Shown here piece by piece: positions 17,369 to 25,427 of a stretch of DNA of 64,000 nucleotides. The position numbers and the translations under genes are program-made. This DNA comes from an uncultured Ardenticatenia bacterium (lineage in GTDB: Bacteria; Chloroflexota; Anaerolineae; 4572-78; NAK82). The notes below the pieces were generated by a model, which saw only the letters and a program-made list of their open reading frames with translations, had not been told where the DNA came from and searched no databases. Numbering within the stretch: position 1 is the first letter of the stretch; every line of letters begins with the position of its first letter. The stretch lies in contig CAKZLO010000034.1 of NCBI GenBank assembly GCA_937127125.1, positions 143,257-207,256 of the forward strand, written 5' to 3'.

Positions 17369-17396
17369 ATTCTATCTGACGCTGTAGAGCGTGCAA
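17369..17396 (-). promoter_or_regulatory. Possible promoter of the ubiD-ubiA-ABC-ubiX-menG operon
   Basis: On the minus strand TTGCAC (17396-17391), a 16-base spacer and TAGAAT (17374-17369) lie about 40 bases before the ubiD start. The match to the -35 consensus is weak, but position and orientation fit. Confidence 0.4.
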
Positions 17397-17557
17397 ACCG
17401 TGTTCGAAGAGGGGAAAAGAATTTTGATATTAGGATATTTGGGCCTATTTTTATCATATTCACATGAGAGACAGCTCTTATCATCTCGGCTGGAGACAAC
17501 ACGTTCTCCTCTTATGGGCTCCGGCGACGACGGGAAAACGCAAAGAGGGGCAGATGC

Positions 17558-18925
17558 TCAGTCCAGCAGCAGGTATGGTTCTTCGATCAATCGGGCTAGG
17601 CTCTCCAGAAAACGAGCCCCTTGGGCGCCATCCACTAGGCGATGGTCCAGCGATAGAGTGAGATAAAGGGTTGGGCGTATCAGCACGGTTCCGCTGACGG
17701 CTACCGGTCGCTCGCGCACACGTCCTACTGCCAGGATAGCGGCCTGGGGCGAGTTGATGATCGCCTGAAAGTGATCCACGCCGAACATTCCCAGATTGGT
17801 GAGAGTGAAGGTACCCCCTTCCAGATCAGACAGGTTCAACTTTCCCACACGTGCTCGTTCAACTACCTCTGCGCGTTTTGAAGCGATTTCTGCCAGAGTC
17901 AGACAGTCTGCTTGACGGATGACTGGGACCACCAAGCCATCATCGAGTGCTACAGCAATGCCTACGTTCACCTCCGTTTGACGGATCAATCCGGGGCCAT
18001 CTGGAGTTTCGGCATATGTGACGTTCACTTCGGGGTGTTCGCGGAGTGCCCGCGCGCACACTTTTACCAGAATGTCTGTGATGGTCAAACGTGTGCCGGT
18101 GGTCGCTTCGATCCTGGGCAACAACCCGTCGCGCATGCGGGTTAGCGCGCTGGCATCCACTTCTGCAGTGAGATAGAAGTGGGGCGTACTGGTAAAGTTG
18201 CGCGTCATACGCTCTGCTACAAGCCGACGCACACCACTTAGCACTTCGATCGGACCGGCTGGTGTGAGAACAGGAGGTGTGACCGGCGGTGCCGCAGCGG
18301 CTTTGCGGGCGGCAGCAGCCCGCTCGATGTCCTCTCTTCGAATGCGACCACCTTCGCCTGTGCCTTGTACCGTGCTCAGATCAACTCCCAGCTCGGCGGC
18401 GAGACGTCTTGCAACAGGAGACACCCGCGGCATCTCTTTTGATTGAGCGCTCATTTGATCGGCAAACCATCGCACATCCGCTTCTACGATACGTCCACCA
18501 GGACCACTGGCTGGCACCTGTGTCAGATCTACTCCTAGCTCGTGAGCTTTACGGCGTGCACGTGGTGTGGCAAAGATCTCCTCTCCGGTTCGGGGAGGGG
18601 CTTGTACTTGCTCGGCGGCTCCGGGTACAGGTTGCGAAGTCACAGGGGCGACAGTTCTGGATATTTGGGCTTCCTCGAGGGTTTCGCCCTCAGCCAACAC
18701 ATAACTCAGTGTGCCTCCGATGGGTGCCTTCTCCCCTTCTTTTACCAATATAGGGCCCAGCACTCCATCGGCGGGTGCCTCAATTTCAGTGGTGACCTTG
18801 TCCGTCTCAATTTCGACGACTGGTTCGCCACGTTTCACTTTCTCCCCTGTAGTCTTGAGCCAACGCGTGACAGTACCCTCTGTCATGGTGAGGCCCAGCT
18901 GAGGCAAGTAAATCTCAGTCGCCAT
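17558..18925 (-). CDS. pdhC: 2-oxo acid dehydrogenase E2, dihydrolipoamide acyltransferase
   Basis: A 455-residue E2 core. An N-terminal lipoyl domain carries the acceptor Lys43 in ETDKVT. Two successive peripheral-subunit-binding domains follow, not the usual one: TPRARRKAHELGVDL... at about 122-158 and SPVARRLAAELGVDL... at about 167-203. The catalytic domain ends with the active-site LSLDHRLVDG. It transfers acyl groups to CoA in a pyruvate or acetoin/branched-chain dehydrogenase complex. GGAGG lies 10 bases before the ATG, and the gene starts 4 bases after E1beta. No E3 (lipoamide dehydrogenase) gene follows in the window. Confidence 0.9.
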   Translation of the reverse strand: MATEIYLPQLGLTMTEGTVTRWLKTTGEKVKRGEPVVEIETDKVTTEIEAPADGVLGPILVKEGEKAPIGGTLSYVLAEGETLEEAQISRTVAPVTSQPVPGAAEQVQAPPRTGEEIFATPRARRKAHELGVDLTQVPASGPGGRIVEADVRWFADQMSAQSKEMPRVSPVARRLAAELGVDLSTVQGTGEGGRIRREDIERAAAARKAAAAPPVTPPVLTPAGPIEVLSGVRRLVAERMTRNFTSTPHFYLTAEVDASALTRMRDGLLPRIEATTGTRLTITDILVKVCARALREHPEVNVTYAETPDGPGLIRQTEVNVGIAVALDDGLVVPVIRQADCLTLAEIASKRAEVVERARVGKLNLSDLEGGTFTLTNLGMFGVDHFQAIINSPQAAILAVGRVRERPVAVSGTVLIRPTLYLTLSLDHRLVDGAQGARFLESLARLIEEPYLLLD

Positions 18926-18929
18926 AGAA

Positions 18930-19922
18930 TCAATACCTCCGCCCGAAGAGACTCCGTGCCGTTGTCACCAGTTGCTCCGCATTAGGTACGGTGGCTTGCT
19001 CGAGCACAGGCACCATTGGTACAGGCACATCCATCGCTCCCAGACGCTTTACCGGTGCGTCCAGATAGTCGAAAGCCTCGTCGGCAATGATAGCGGCAAT
19101 CTCGGCGGTGACGCCATAGCTCAGATACCCCTCGTCGATTATCACCACACGTCCGGTTTTTTTCACCGACTCCAAGATGGTCTCCTTGTCGAGTGGCTTG
19201 AGAGTACGAGGATCTACTACCTCTGCACTAATACCCTCCTGAGCCAACATCTCCGCTGCCGCCAGTGCTACCTGAACCATACTGGAGGTCGCTATGAAAG
19301 TCACATCTCCGCCAACTCGTTTGACATCAGCAACACCAAGGGGGATGGTATACTCCCCGACAGGGACCAAGCCCTTAACCTGATAACTCATTTTGTCCTC
19401 GAAGAACACTACTGGGTTGTCATCGCGGATGGCTGACTTGAGCAACCCCTTGGCGTCATAGGGCGTAGAGGGCATCACGACCTTCAGACCAGGAATGTGC
19501 GCAACCCAAGCGTGCAAGCTCTGGGAATGTTGGGCAGCAGCACCACGCCCCGCTCCCATCAGTGTGCGAATAACCAGGGGGACTTTGGCTTGTCCACCCG
19601 TCATGTAATGTAGCTTGGCTGCCTGGTTGACGATCTGATCCATTGCCAAGGTCATGAAGTCACAGAACAGAATCTCTATGACGGGGCGCATCCCAGTCAG
19701 TGCAGCACCAACACCCATGCCTGTGAAGCCTGCCTCGGATATAGGGGTATCGATCACTCGTTCCTTGCCGAACTCGTCCTGCAGGCCGGCAGTGACGTTG
19801 AAAACCCCATTTGCGCGTCCGATGTCCTCGCCCATCAAGAAGACTGTCGGGTCCCGACTCATCTCCTCAGCAAGCGCCTCGCGCAGTGCCTCGACAATGG
19901 TAATCTCTCGCATCTCAGGCAT
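18930..19922 (-). CDS. pdhB: 2-oxo acid dehydrogenase E1 component, beta subunit
   Basis: A 330-residue transketolase-like E1beta. Family motifs are GEDIGRANGVFNVTAGL near residue 32, DTPISEAGFTGMGVGAA near 58, and VIRTLMGAGRGAAAQHSQSLHAW near 120, whose His acts in the ThDP active site. Substrate choice between pyruvate, acetoin and branched-chain acids cannot be fixed from the sequence; it is most like PdhB/AcoB. It overlaps the end of E1alpha by 8 bases. Confidence 0.9.
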   Translation of the reverse strand: MPEMREITIVEALREALAEEMSRDPTVFLMGEDIGRANGVFNVTAGLQDEFGKERVIDTPISEAGFTGMGVGAALTGMRPVIEILFCDFMTLAMDQIVNQAAKLHYMTGGQAKVPLVIRTLMGAGRGAAAQHSQSLHAWVAHIPGLKVVMPSTPYDAKGLLKSAIRDDNPVVFFEDKMSYQVKGLVPVGEYTIPLGVADVKRVGGDVTFIATSSMVQVALAAAEMLAQEGISAEVVDPRTLKPLDKETILESVKKTGRVVIIDEGYLSYGVTAEIAAIIADEAFDYLDAPVKRLGAMDVPVPMVPVLEQATVPNAEQLVTTARSLFGRRY

Positions 19923-20886
19923 AGATGTGCTCCATTATCTCGCTGACGTCTGGTACGGGTGAACTGTTGACGAACTCGATTGCTTCTTGCAACTCTGTCT
20001 CTATGCGCGCTTCTAATTCTTCTATCTCCGCTTCGGTGAGCAGCTGCTGTTCAAGCAGCCAGCGGTGGAAACGACCGACTGGTTCCTGTTTTAAGTGTTC
20101 TTCTAATTCCTCTTTGGTGCGGTAGCGACGCGCGAAACCGACATCGCCCATGTGGTGACCGCGCAAGCGGTAGGTGCGTGCTTCGATAAAGCTAGGTCCT
20201 TCGCCGGCACGGGCGCTTTGCACTGCTTGAATAGCGGCTTGGTAGACAGCAATGACATCGTTGCCGTCCACCTGAGCTGTGGGCAAGCCGAATGCTGCAG
20301 CCCGTGCACCAATTGGTTGATCGGTGACTGTCGCCTCCTCGTAACGCGTATACTGTCCGAAGCCGTTGTTCTCGCAGACATAGATGACTGGCAGTTTCCA
20401 AATAGCTGCCATATTCAACACTTCCATGAAGAGACCTTGGTTCGCTGCACCATCTCCAAAGAAGCAGGCGACGACTTGCCCCGAACGGCGCATCTTGGCA
20501 GACAAAGCGGCGCCAGTGGCAATGCCAAAACCGCCACCTACAACACCATTGGCACCCAGGATGCCCAGGCTCAAGTCTGCGGCGTGCATGCTTCCACCTT
20601 TGCCGCGACAATAACCGCCCACGCGTCCACATAGCTCAGCCAGTAAGCGCTTAGGGTCACCACCCTTTGCCAGCAGGTGGCCATGGCCACGATGTGTGCT
20701 GGTGATGTAATCGTCATCACGTAGTGCCAGACAAACCCCTGTCGCGACTGCCTCCTCGCCTATGTATAAGTGAAGCAACCCGACCACCGTGCCCCGCTTG
20801 TACAATTCTTCTGCAGTCTCCTCGAAGCGCCGAATGCGGCGCATATGATAGTACATCTCACGCAGCAATTGCCTATCTATCTCCAT
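19915..20886 (-). CDS. pdhA: 2-oxo acid dehydrogenase E1 component, alpha subunit
   Basis: A 323-residue ThDP-binding E1alpha. The ThDP motif is FFGDGAANQGLFMEVLNMAA...YVCENN (about 160-200), and the phosphorylation-loop-like region is RTYRLRGHHMGD. The reading frame continues upstream but without a plausible start. GGAGGA at 20898-20903 precedes two candidate ATGs, at 20895 (gap 2-3) and 20886 (gap 11); the second is used here with doubt. With E1beta and E2 it forms a three-gene operon under a strong promoter at 21004-21032. Confidence 0.88.
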   Translation of the reverse strand: MEIDRQLLREMYYHMRRIRRFEETAEELYKRGTVVGLLHLYIGEEAVATGVCLALRDDDYITSTHRGHGHLLAKGGDPKRLLAELCGRVGGYCRGKGGSMHAADLSLGILGANGVVGGGFGIATGAALSAKMRRSGQVVACFFGDGAANQGLFMEVLNMAAIWKLPVIYVCENNGFGQYTRYEEATVTDQPIGARAAAFGLPTAQVDGNDVIAVYQAAIQAVQSARAGEGPSFIEARTYRLRGHHMGDVGFARRYRTKEELEEHLKQEPVGRFHRWLLEQQLLTEAEIEELEARIETELQEAIEFVNSSPVPDVSEIMEHIYA

Positions 20887-21003
20887 CGTGTTCATATTCC
20901 TCCATTGAGCTTTACCGTACCGCAATCTTTCTTGGTTTTGTGGAGGGGTGTGAAATCGAGAATGCCTCACCCTATCCAAAGAGGTCATCATACCTGTAAG
21001 ACC

Positions 21004-21032
21004 ATTATAGCACAAGGGGTCTATTCCGTCAA
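21004..21032 (-). promoter_or_regulatory. Strong sigma70 promoter of the pdhABC operon
   Basis: Minus strand: TTGACG (21032-21027), a 17-base spacer and TATAAT (21009-21004) preceded by TGC. The predicted start point is near 20997, giving a leader of about 110 bases in which I see no riboswitch. Confidence 0.75.
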
Positions 21033-21150
21033 GGAATCTCAGTTTATCGTTGGTGGTCGTGTGGCCTTGCCAACATTGTGCCTCGGTGGTGTGTCCAGGT
21101 GATGCACATGACACGCCCGCATGCTTTCTTTCCTTAAATCTCTTCGCCCA

Positions 21151-21163
21151 TGCTATAATAGCA
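21151..21163 (+). promoter_or_regulatory. Extended -10 promoter of the tgt-uppP operon within a palindrome
   Basis: TGC-TATAAT at 21151-21159 is an extended -10 box, with no good -35. The same bases form a perfect palindrome TGCTAT-A-ATAGCA (21151-21163). The start point would be near 21166, about 35 bases before the tgt GTG. The region 20887-21200 otherwise holds only this and the divergent pdh promoter. Confidence 0.5.
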
Positions 21164-21200
21164 TACCTTATCATGGGATAAACGGAAATACGGGCTGAGC

Positions 21201-22400
21201 GTGACTGCCTTTAGCTTCGAACTCATCAAAGAGGACGCGCAGTGCGCTGCACGCGCTGGCATTATTCATACTCCTCACGGTGATATCCCCACTCCGGTCT
21301 TCGCCCCGGTGGGTACGCAGGCGGCGGTTAAGACAATGACACCACGCGATCTCCGCGCGCTTGGTGCCACGCTTATCCTGAGCAATACCTATCACCTTTA
21401 CCTGCGGCCGGGTGCTGAATTGATAGCACAGTTGGGCGGTTTGCATCGCTTTATGGGGTGGGAGGGTCCTATTTTGACCGACTCGGGGGGGTATCAGATT
21501 TTCAGCTTGCAAACATTGCGTCGCGTTAGGGACGATGGGGTGACCTTTCGATCACATGTCGACGGTTCGACTCACTTTTTCACCCCAGAGAAAGTGATCA
21601 CCATTCAAGAGCAGCTGGGGGCTGACATTATTATGCCGCTTGATGAATGCGCCACCCCTCATGACTACACCTACAATGTGCAAGCGCTGGCACGTACCCA
21701 TCGTTGGGCAGAGCGTTGCCTGGCGGTGAAACGGCGTACCGACCAAGCTTTGTATGGTATTGTGCAGGGAGGTATCTTCCAGGACCTGCGTGTTCAGAGC
21801 GCGCAATTTCTCCGAGCACTCGATTTGCCCGGTTATGCCATCGGCGGGCTCAGCGTTGGAGAGACCAAGGCGGAAATGCATCAAGTGTTGGAGTGGTTGC
21901 ATCTCGAGCTGCCGCGTGACCGGCCACGTTACCTGATGGGGGTAGGCAGCCCGGACGATCTGTTTGAGTGTGTGGCACGTGGTGTGGATCAGTTTGACTG
22001 TGTGCTGCCAACCCGTATGGCGCGCAATGGTGCAGTGTTGACGCATTGCGGGCGGCTCAATCTGCGCAACGCTCGGTATGCCGCTGACCCCAACCCAATT
22101 GAAGAGGATTGTACATGTTATGCATGCCAGACTTTCAGCCGTGCCTACCTGCGCCACCTCATAATGGCGGACGAGATCACAGGCCTGTATCTGACCACGT
22201 TGCACAACTTGCACTTTGTGCTCAACCTGATGCGGCGCATCCGGCAATCCATTTTGGAGGGCACCTTTATGGAGTTCAAGCGTGAGTTCTTGTCCCATTA
22301 TCGCATTGCTGAGGATGGACAAGGGATTGCAAGTGAGGAGCTCAAAGACGAGGCGAATGATAGCCGTTACGAGAGTCGGAAGGCAACAATATGTCGTTGA
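21201..22400 (+). CDS. tgt: Queuine tRNA-guanine transglycosylase
   Basis: A 399-residue Tgt that exchanges guanine-34 for preQ1 in tRNAs with GUN anticodons. The catalytic Asp lies in ILTDSGGYQIFS (Asp94) and the nucleophile Asp in FDCVLPTRMARNG near 266. The zinc site is CTCYAC followed by a His about 26-30 residues later in TLHN. The GTG at 21201 gives a normal N-terminus. The C-terminal 25 residues (ELKDEANDSRYESRKATICR) go past the usual end and overlap uppP by 10 bases. Confidence 0.92.
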   Translation: MTAFSFELIKEDAQCAARAGIIHTPHGDIPTPVFAPVGTQAAVKTMTPRDLRALGATLILSNTYHLYLRPGAELIAQLGGLHRFMGWEGPILTDSGGYQIFSLQTLRRVRDDGVTFRSHVDGSTHFFTPEKVITIQEQLGADIIMPLDECATPHDYTYNVQALARTHRWAERCLAVKRRTDQALYGIVQGGIFQDLRVQSAQFLRALDLPGYAIGGLSVGETKAEMHQVLEWLHLELPRDRPRYLMGVGSPDDLFECVARGVDQFDCVLPTRMARNGAVLTHCGRLNLRNARYAADPNPIEEDCTCYACQTFSRAYLRHLIMADEITGLYLTTLHNLHFVLNLMRRIRQSILEGTFMEFKREFLSHYRIAEDGQGIASEELKDEANDSRYESRKATICR

Positions 22401-23209
22401 TACAGGCGCTTGTTTTGGGTCTTCTTCAGGGAGCCACCGAGTACGTACCAGTATCCAGCTCAGCACATTTGGTTTTATTTCCATGGCTGCTGGGCTGGTC
22501 GGATCCCCCTTTCACCTTTGACGTGTTGGTGCAGTGGGGGACGTTGGTGGGAGTGGTCATCTATTTCTGGCGCGACTTGTGGATGATTGCGCGCGCCGTT
22601 TTACAAGGGCTTTTTCAGTGGCGCCCGTTCGAGTCCCTTGAAGCACGTCTGGGTTGGTACATTGTTGTAGCTACTTTGCCAGCGGTGGTATTCGGTTTCT
22701 GGCTCAAGCGCACATTTGAGGTGGTATATGGTCAGCCCATTGCCGCAGCTGCTCTCCTGTTCGGCACTGCCCTGATGTTGTTGCTGGCAGAGTATCGTGG
22801 GCGACAACGACGCAGCTTGAGTCAGATGACCTGGTGGGATGCGCTGGATGTGGGGTTGTGGCAGGTTGCTGCACTGCTGCCTGGTATCAGTCGTAGTGGG
22901 GCTACCATCAGCGGTGCCATGTTGCGCGATCTTGAGCGTCGTTCTGCAGCGCGTTTCAGTTTTCTGTTGTCCATCCCTGCTTTGCTGGGCGCCGGTTTAG
23001 TAGCTACCATAGACCTGGTTAAGACAGGGACGCTGGGCAGCGAGCTGCCCACCTTGGCGCTTGGGTTTGGCGCGGCAACGATAAGCGGTTATCTCTGCAT
23101 CAGGTGGCTGTTGCGTTACCTGCAAAGCCATCGGTTGACCGTCTTCGCTGCTTACTGCATGCTTCTAGGCGGTTTGTGCTTGGCGATTGCATTGTGGCGG
23201 AGTGGGTGA
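22391..23209 (+). CDS. uppP: Undecaprenyl-diphosphatase
   Basis: A 272-residue BacA/UppP membrane phosphatase that recycles the undecaprenyl carrier for peptidoglycan. Both motifs are present: GATEYVPVSSSAH (Glu17 and the Ser/His patch at 22-26) and PGISRSGAT near residue 170. About eight membrane helices are seen. GGAAGG precedes the ATG, which overlaps the end of tgt. An expected antisense partner gene is absent. Confidence 0.92.
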   Translation: MSLIQALVLGLLQGATEYVPVSSSAHLVLFPWLLGWSDPPFTFDVLVQWGTLVGVVIYFWRDLWMIARAVLQGLFQWRPFESLEARLGWYIVVATLPAVVFGFWLKRTFEVVYGQPIAAAALLFGTALMLLLAEYRGRQRRSLSQMTWWDALDVGLWQVAALLPGISRSGATISGAMLRDLERRSAARFSFLLSIPALLGAGLVATIDLVKTGTLGSELPTLALGFGAATISGYLCIRWLLRYLQSHRLTVFAAYCMLLGGLCLAIALWRSG

Positions 23210-23214
23210 TATCG

Positions 23215-24237
23215 ATGACCCATCGTGGACATGCTCAGCGCTCATGGGTGGTTCGCTTACTGAGAGCTTGGGGCACGCTAGCACTGTGGGACTTTGCGCT
23301 CACGATAATACTGTGGAATCTAGCACGGATATATCCCGGAGACCGCTGGCTACCAGTACGTGTAGGGAACTATTTTGCGCCCTGGCTGATGATTGGCACG
23401 TTCGTCGCACTAGCGATTGCCCTACTAGGGCACTGGCGCTGGCTCGGGCGTGTGCTGACCGTGTTGTGCCTGATCTTCTTGGTGCGTTTCTGGCCTGTGT
23501 TAACGCCTCACTTGGATCAGAGCAGTGCTGCAGCCGATGCGCCAGAAGTTCAGCTGCGAGTTATGACTTTCAATGTGCACTATGCCAATGACGACGTAAC
23601 AGGAGTGGCGCGTGTAGTTCGTGCTGAGAGGCCTGACATAATCGCCTTCCAGGAGTTCACTGAACCTTTTGCTGGAAAACTGCTTTCTGAGCTGAGGTTC
23701 GAGTATCGCTATGTGTTGCTAGACGATGCCAAGTGGCCGCGATTAGCTCTGCTCAGTCGCTATCCACTTACCATGCTACCCACACCATCGGGTGCATGGC
23801 GCACTCAGGTGGCTGGCTTGAGCACACCAGAGGGGACAATTGTGGTATGGAACGTGCATTCCTCTCCCTCGGTTAGCCAGCGTGGCTGGGAACGACAGCG
23901 TCAGACATTCTTGGCGATTGCGCGTTCTGTGGCAACGCACCCAGGGCCGGTCATTGTGCTGGGAGACTTTAACACTACCGATCAGGCACAGAACTATCAG
24001 CTGTTGGCTGAACACTTGACAGATGTGCACCGCGCGGTGGGGTGGGGTTTTGGTTTCACTTTTCCGGGTCGCTGGCGGGATGAGTTACCTCTCCATGGTG
24101 TTCCGCTTCTGCCGATGTTGCGCATCGATTACGTTTTCGTTAACCAGTACTGGACGCCCGAAGAGATTCGCGTGCTACCTGAAGGTCCTGGCTCGGATCA
24201 TCTACCAGTTGTTGCCACTTTGCGCCGTGCCTGGTAA
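23215..24237 (+). CDS. Membrane-anchored endonuclease/exonuclease/phosphatase-family protein
   Basis: 340 residues. Three hydrophobic helices in the first 100 residues are followed by an EEP-fold domain: LRVMTFNVHYAND near 118, DIIAFQEFTEP (Glu, metal ligand), VVWNVHSSPS, VIVLGDFNTTDQ and the final GSDHLPVVATL His. This layout is shared with phosphodiesterases/DNases such as the YafD-like group. Substrate unknown. The ATG at 23215 lies 5 bases after the uppP stop. It converges on the hydrolase gene with an 8-base gap. Confidence 0.8.
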   Translation: MTHRGHAQRSWVVRLLRAWGTLALWDFALTIILWNLARIYPGDRWLPVRVGNYFAPWLMIGTFVALAIALLGHWRWLGRVLTVLCLIFLVRFWPVLTPHLDQSSAAADAPEVQLRVMTFNVHYANDDVTGVARVVRAERPDIIAFQEFTEPFAGKLLSELRFEYRYVLLDDAKWPRLALLSRYPLTMLPTPSGAWRTQVAGLSTPEGTIVVWNVHSSPSVSQRGWERQRQTFLAIARSVATHPGPVIVLGDFNTTDQAQNYQLLAEHLTDVHRAVGWGFGFTFPGRWRDELPLHGVPLLPMLRIDYVFVNQYWTPEEIRVLPEGPGSDHLPVVATLRRAW

Positions 24238-24245
24238 CAATCTCA

Positions 24246-25022
24246 TCACGCGCCTAGGAAACGACTGACCGCGGCAGCTACCTCTGCCGGTTTCTCGACA
24301 ATTACTAGATGGCCAGCACCTTGAATTATCTCCAACTGAGCGCTGGGAATGCGTTGCGCCAAAGAACAGCTCTCTTCTGGCGGGGTCAGGCGATCTTCGC
24401 TGGCGCAAATAATCAGTGCTGGCAGCGTAATGTTTCCAACCGTGTTGGAAATGTCGAATTGTGCACACGCCAAATAGTCGGCATACATCACAGATGATGG
24501 CACCGTGCGCAGCAGCTGACGTCCTCGCCGCACCATCTCGCGACTCACCCTCGGGCCATATGCCTGCTGGCAGATTAGATCAAGCGCTTTTTCGAACCCA
24601 TCTGTGCCCGCCTGTGGATTCAAGTATTCCAGGATAAGTGGTTGCACATGCAGCCGAGCACTACTGCCCACAATGATAACCTTTTCGAGCCACCTGGGTT
24701 GCCGCAGTGCCAACAATTGTGCAATGGCCCCACCCATAGAGTGGCCCAACACTGAAGCGCGTTGCAACCCTATTGTCAACACAAAAAGGTGCACTGTGTC
24801 GGCATATGATTGTAGTGAGGTACGCGCTCGTCCTCTGGAGCGTCCGTGGGCAGGTAAATCCAACGCGTATACGTTAACGCCAGCAAGGCGACGCAGTTCG
24901 GCTGGCCAATGAATGTGACTGCCACCTGCTCCATGCACCAGCACAAGGTTGTACTGACCGGTGATATCACCAGAATATAGGGAGTAAAAGAGGGGTTCGC
25001 CAGCAACATTCACCGTGGGCAT
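24246..25022 (-). CDS. Alpha/beta hydrolase
   Basis: A 258-residue alpha/beta-hydrolase fold enzyme. The oxyanion HGAGGSHIHW lies near residue 30, nucleophile Ser95 in GHSMGG, the acid in CASEDRLTPPE near 207, and the catalytic His in GAGHLVIVEKP near 238. The cap region spans about 120-185. No pathway-specific feature identifies the ester or C-C bond it cuts. It is last in the operon that begins with the phosphosugar mutase. Confidence 0.8.
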   Translation of the reverse strand: MPTVNVAGEPLFYSLYSGDITGQYNLVLVHGAGGSHIHWPAELRRLAGVNVYALDLPAHGRSRGRARTSLQSYADTVHLFVLTIGLQRASVLGHSMGGAIAQLLALRQPRWLEKVIIVGSSARLHVQPLILEYLNPQAGTDGFEKALDLICQQAYGPRVSREMVRRGRQLLRTVPSSVMYADYLACAQFDISNTVGNITLPALIICASEDRLTPPEESCSLAQRIPSAQLEIIQGAGHLVIVEKPAEVAAAVSRFLGA

Positions 25023-25037
25023 AGAGATCCCGCACGA

Positions 25038-25427
25038 TCAGCGAGGCAACTGGGGTGGTGTAAAGGCATTGGGAAACAGCTCGTGCAACGTTAGGGTATG
25101 GTGGTTGCCCTCTAGGTCGGCAATAATGACAGTGATGTTGGGCGCGAACTCCATCATAACTTGCCGACAGACGCCACAAGGCGGTATGCCGTTCGAGGTA
25201 ACAATAGCGATGGCCAGGAAGTCACGCTCGCCCTCGGAGACCGCCTTGAAGATAGCAGTGCGCTCGGCACATACTGAGGGGGAGAAAGCCACATTCTCAA
25301 TGTTGCAGCCGGTGTAGACACGACCCGAGGCTGTCAACAGGGCTGCCCCTACTTTGAAGTGAGAGTATGGAGCGTAAGCCTTCTCACGCGCTTGGGCGGC
25401 AAGATCGATCAGCTGGGTGTAGTTCAT
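25038..25427 (-). CDS. cdd: Cytidine deaminase
   Basis: A 129-residue tetrameric-type cytidine deaminase that turns (deoxy)cytidine into (deoxy)uridine. The zinc site is CAE (Cys53, with the proton-shuttling Glu55) and PCGVC (Cys84, Cys87). YSHFKVGAALLT and NIENVAFSPSVCAER are diagnostic. Its ATG overlaps the end of the CorC-like gene by 4 bases. Confidence 0.93.
   Translation of the reverse strand: MNYTQLIDLAAQAREKAYAPYSHFKVGAALLTASGRVYTGCNIENVAFSPSVCAERTAIFKAVSEGERDFLAIAIVTSNGIPPCGVCRQVMMEFAPNITVIIADLEGNHHTLTLHELFPNAFTPPQLPR

Noticed and set aside
21552-22484. 310-codon open frame on the minus strand opposite tgt
   Set aside because: It is the shadow of a highly conserved enzyme gene. The product has no family features and no ribosome site.
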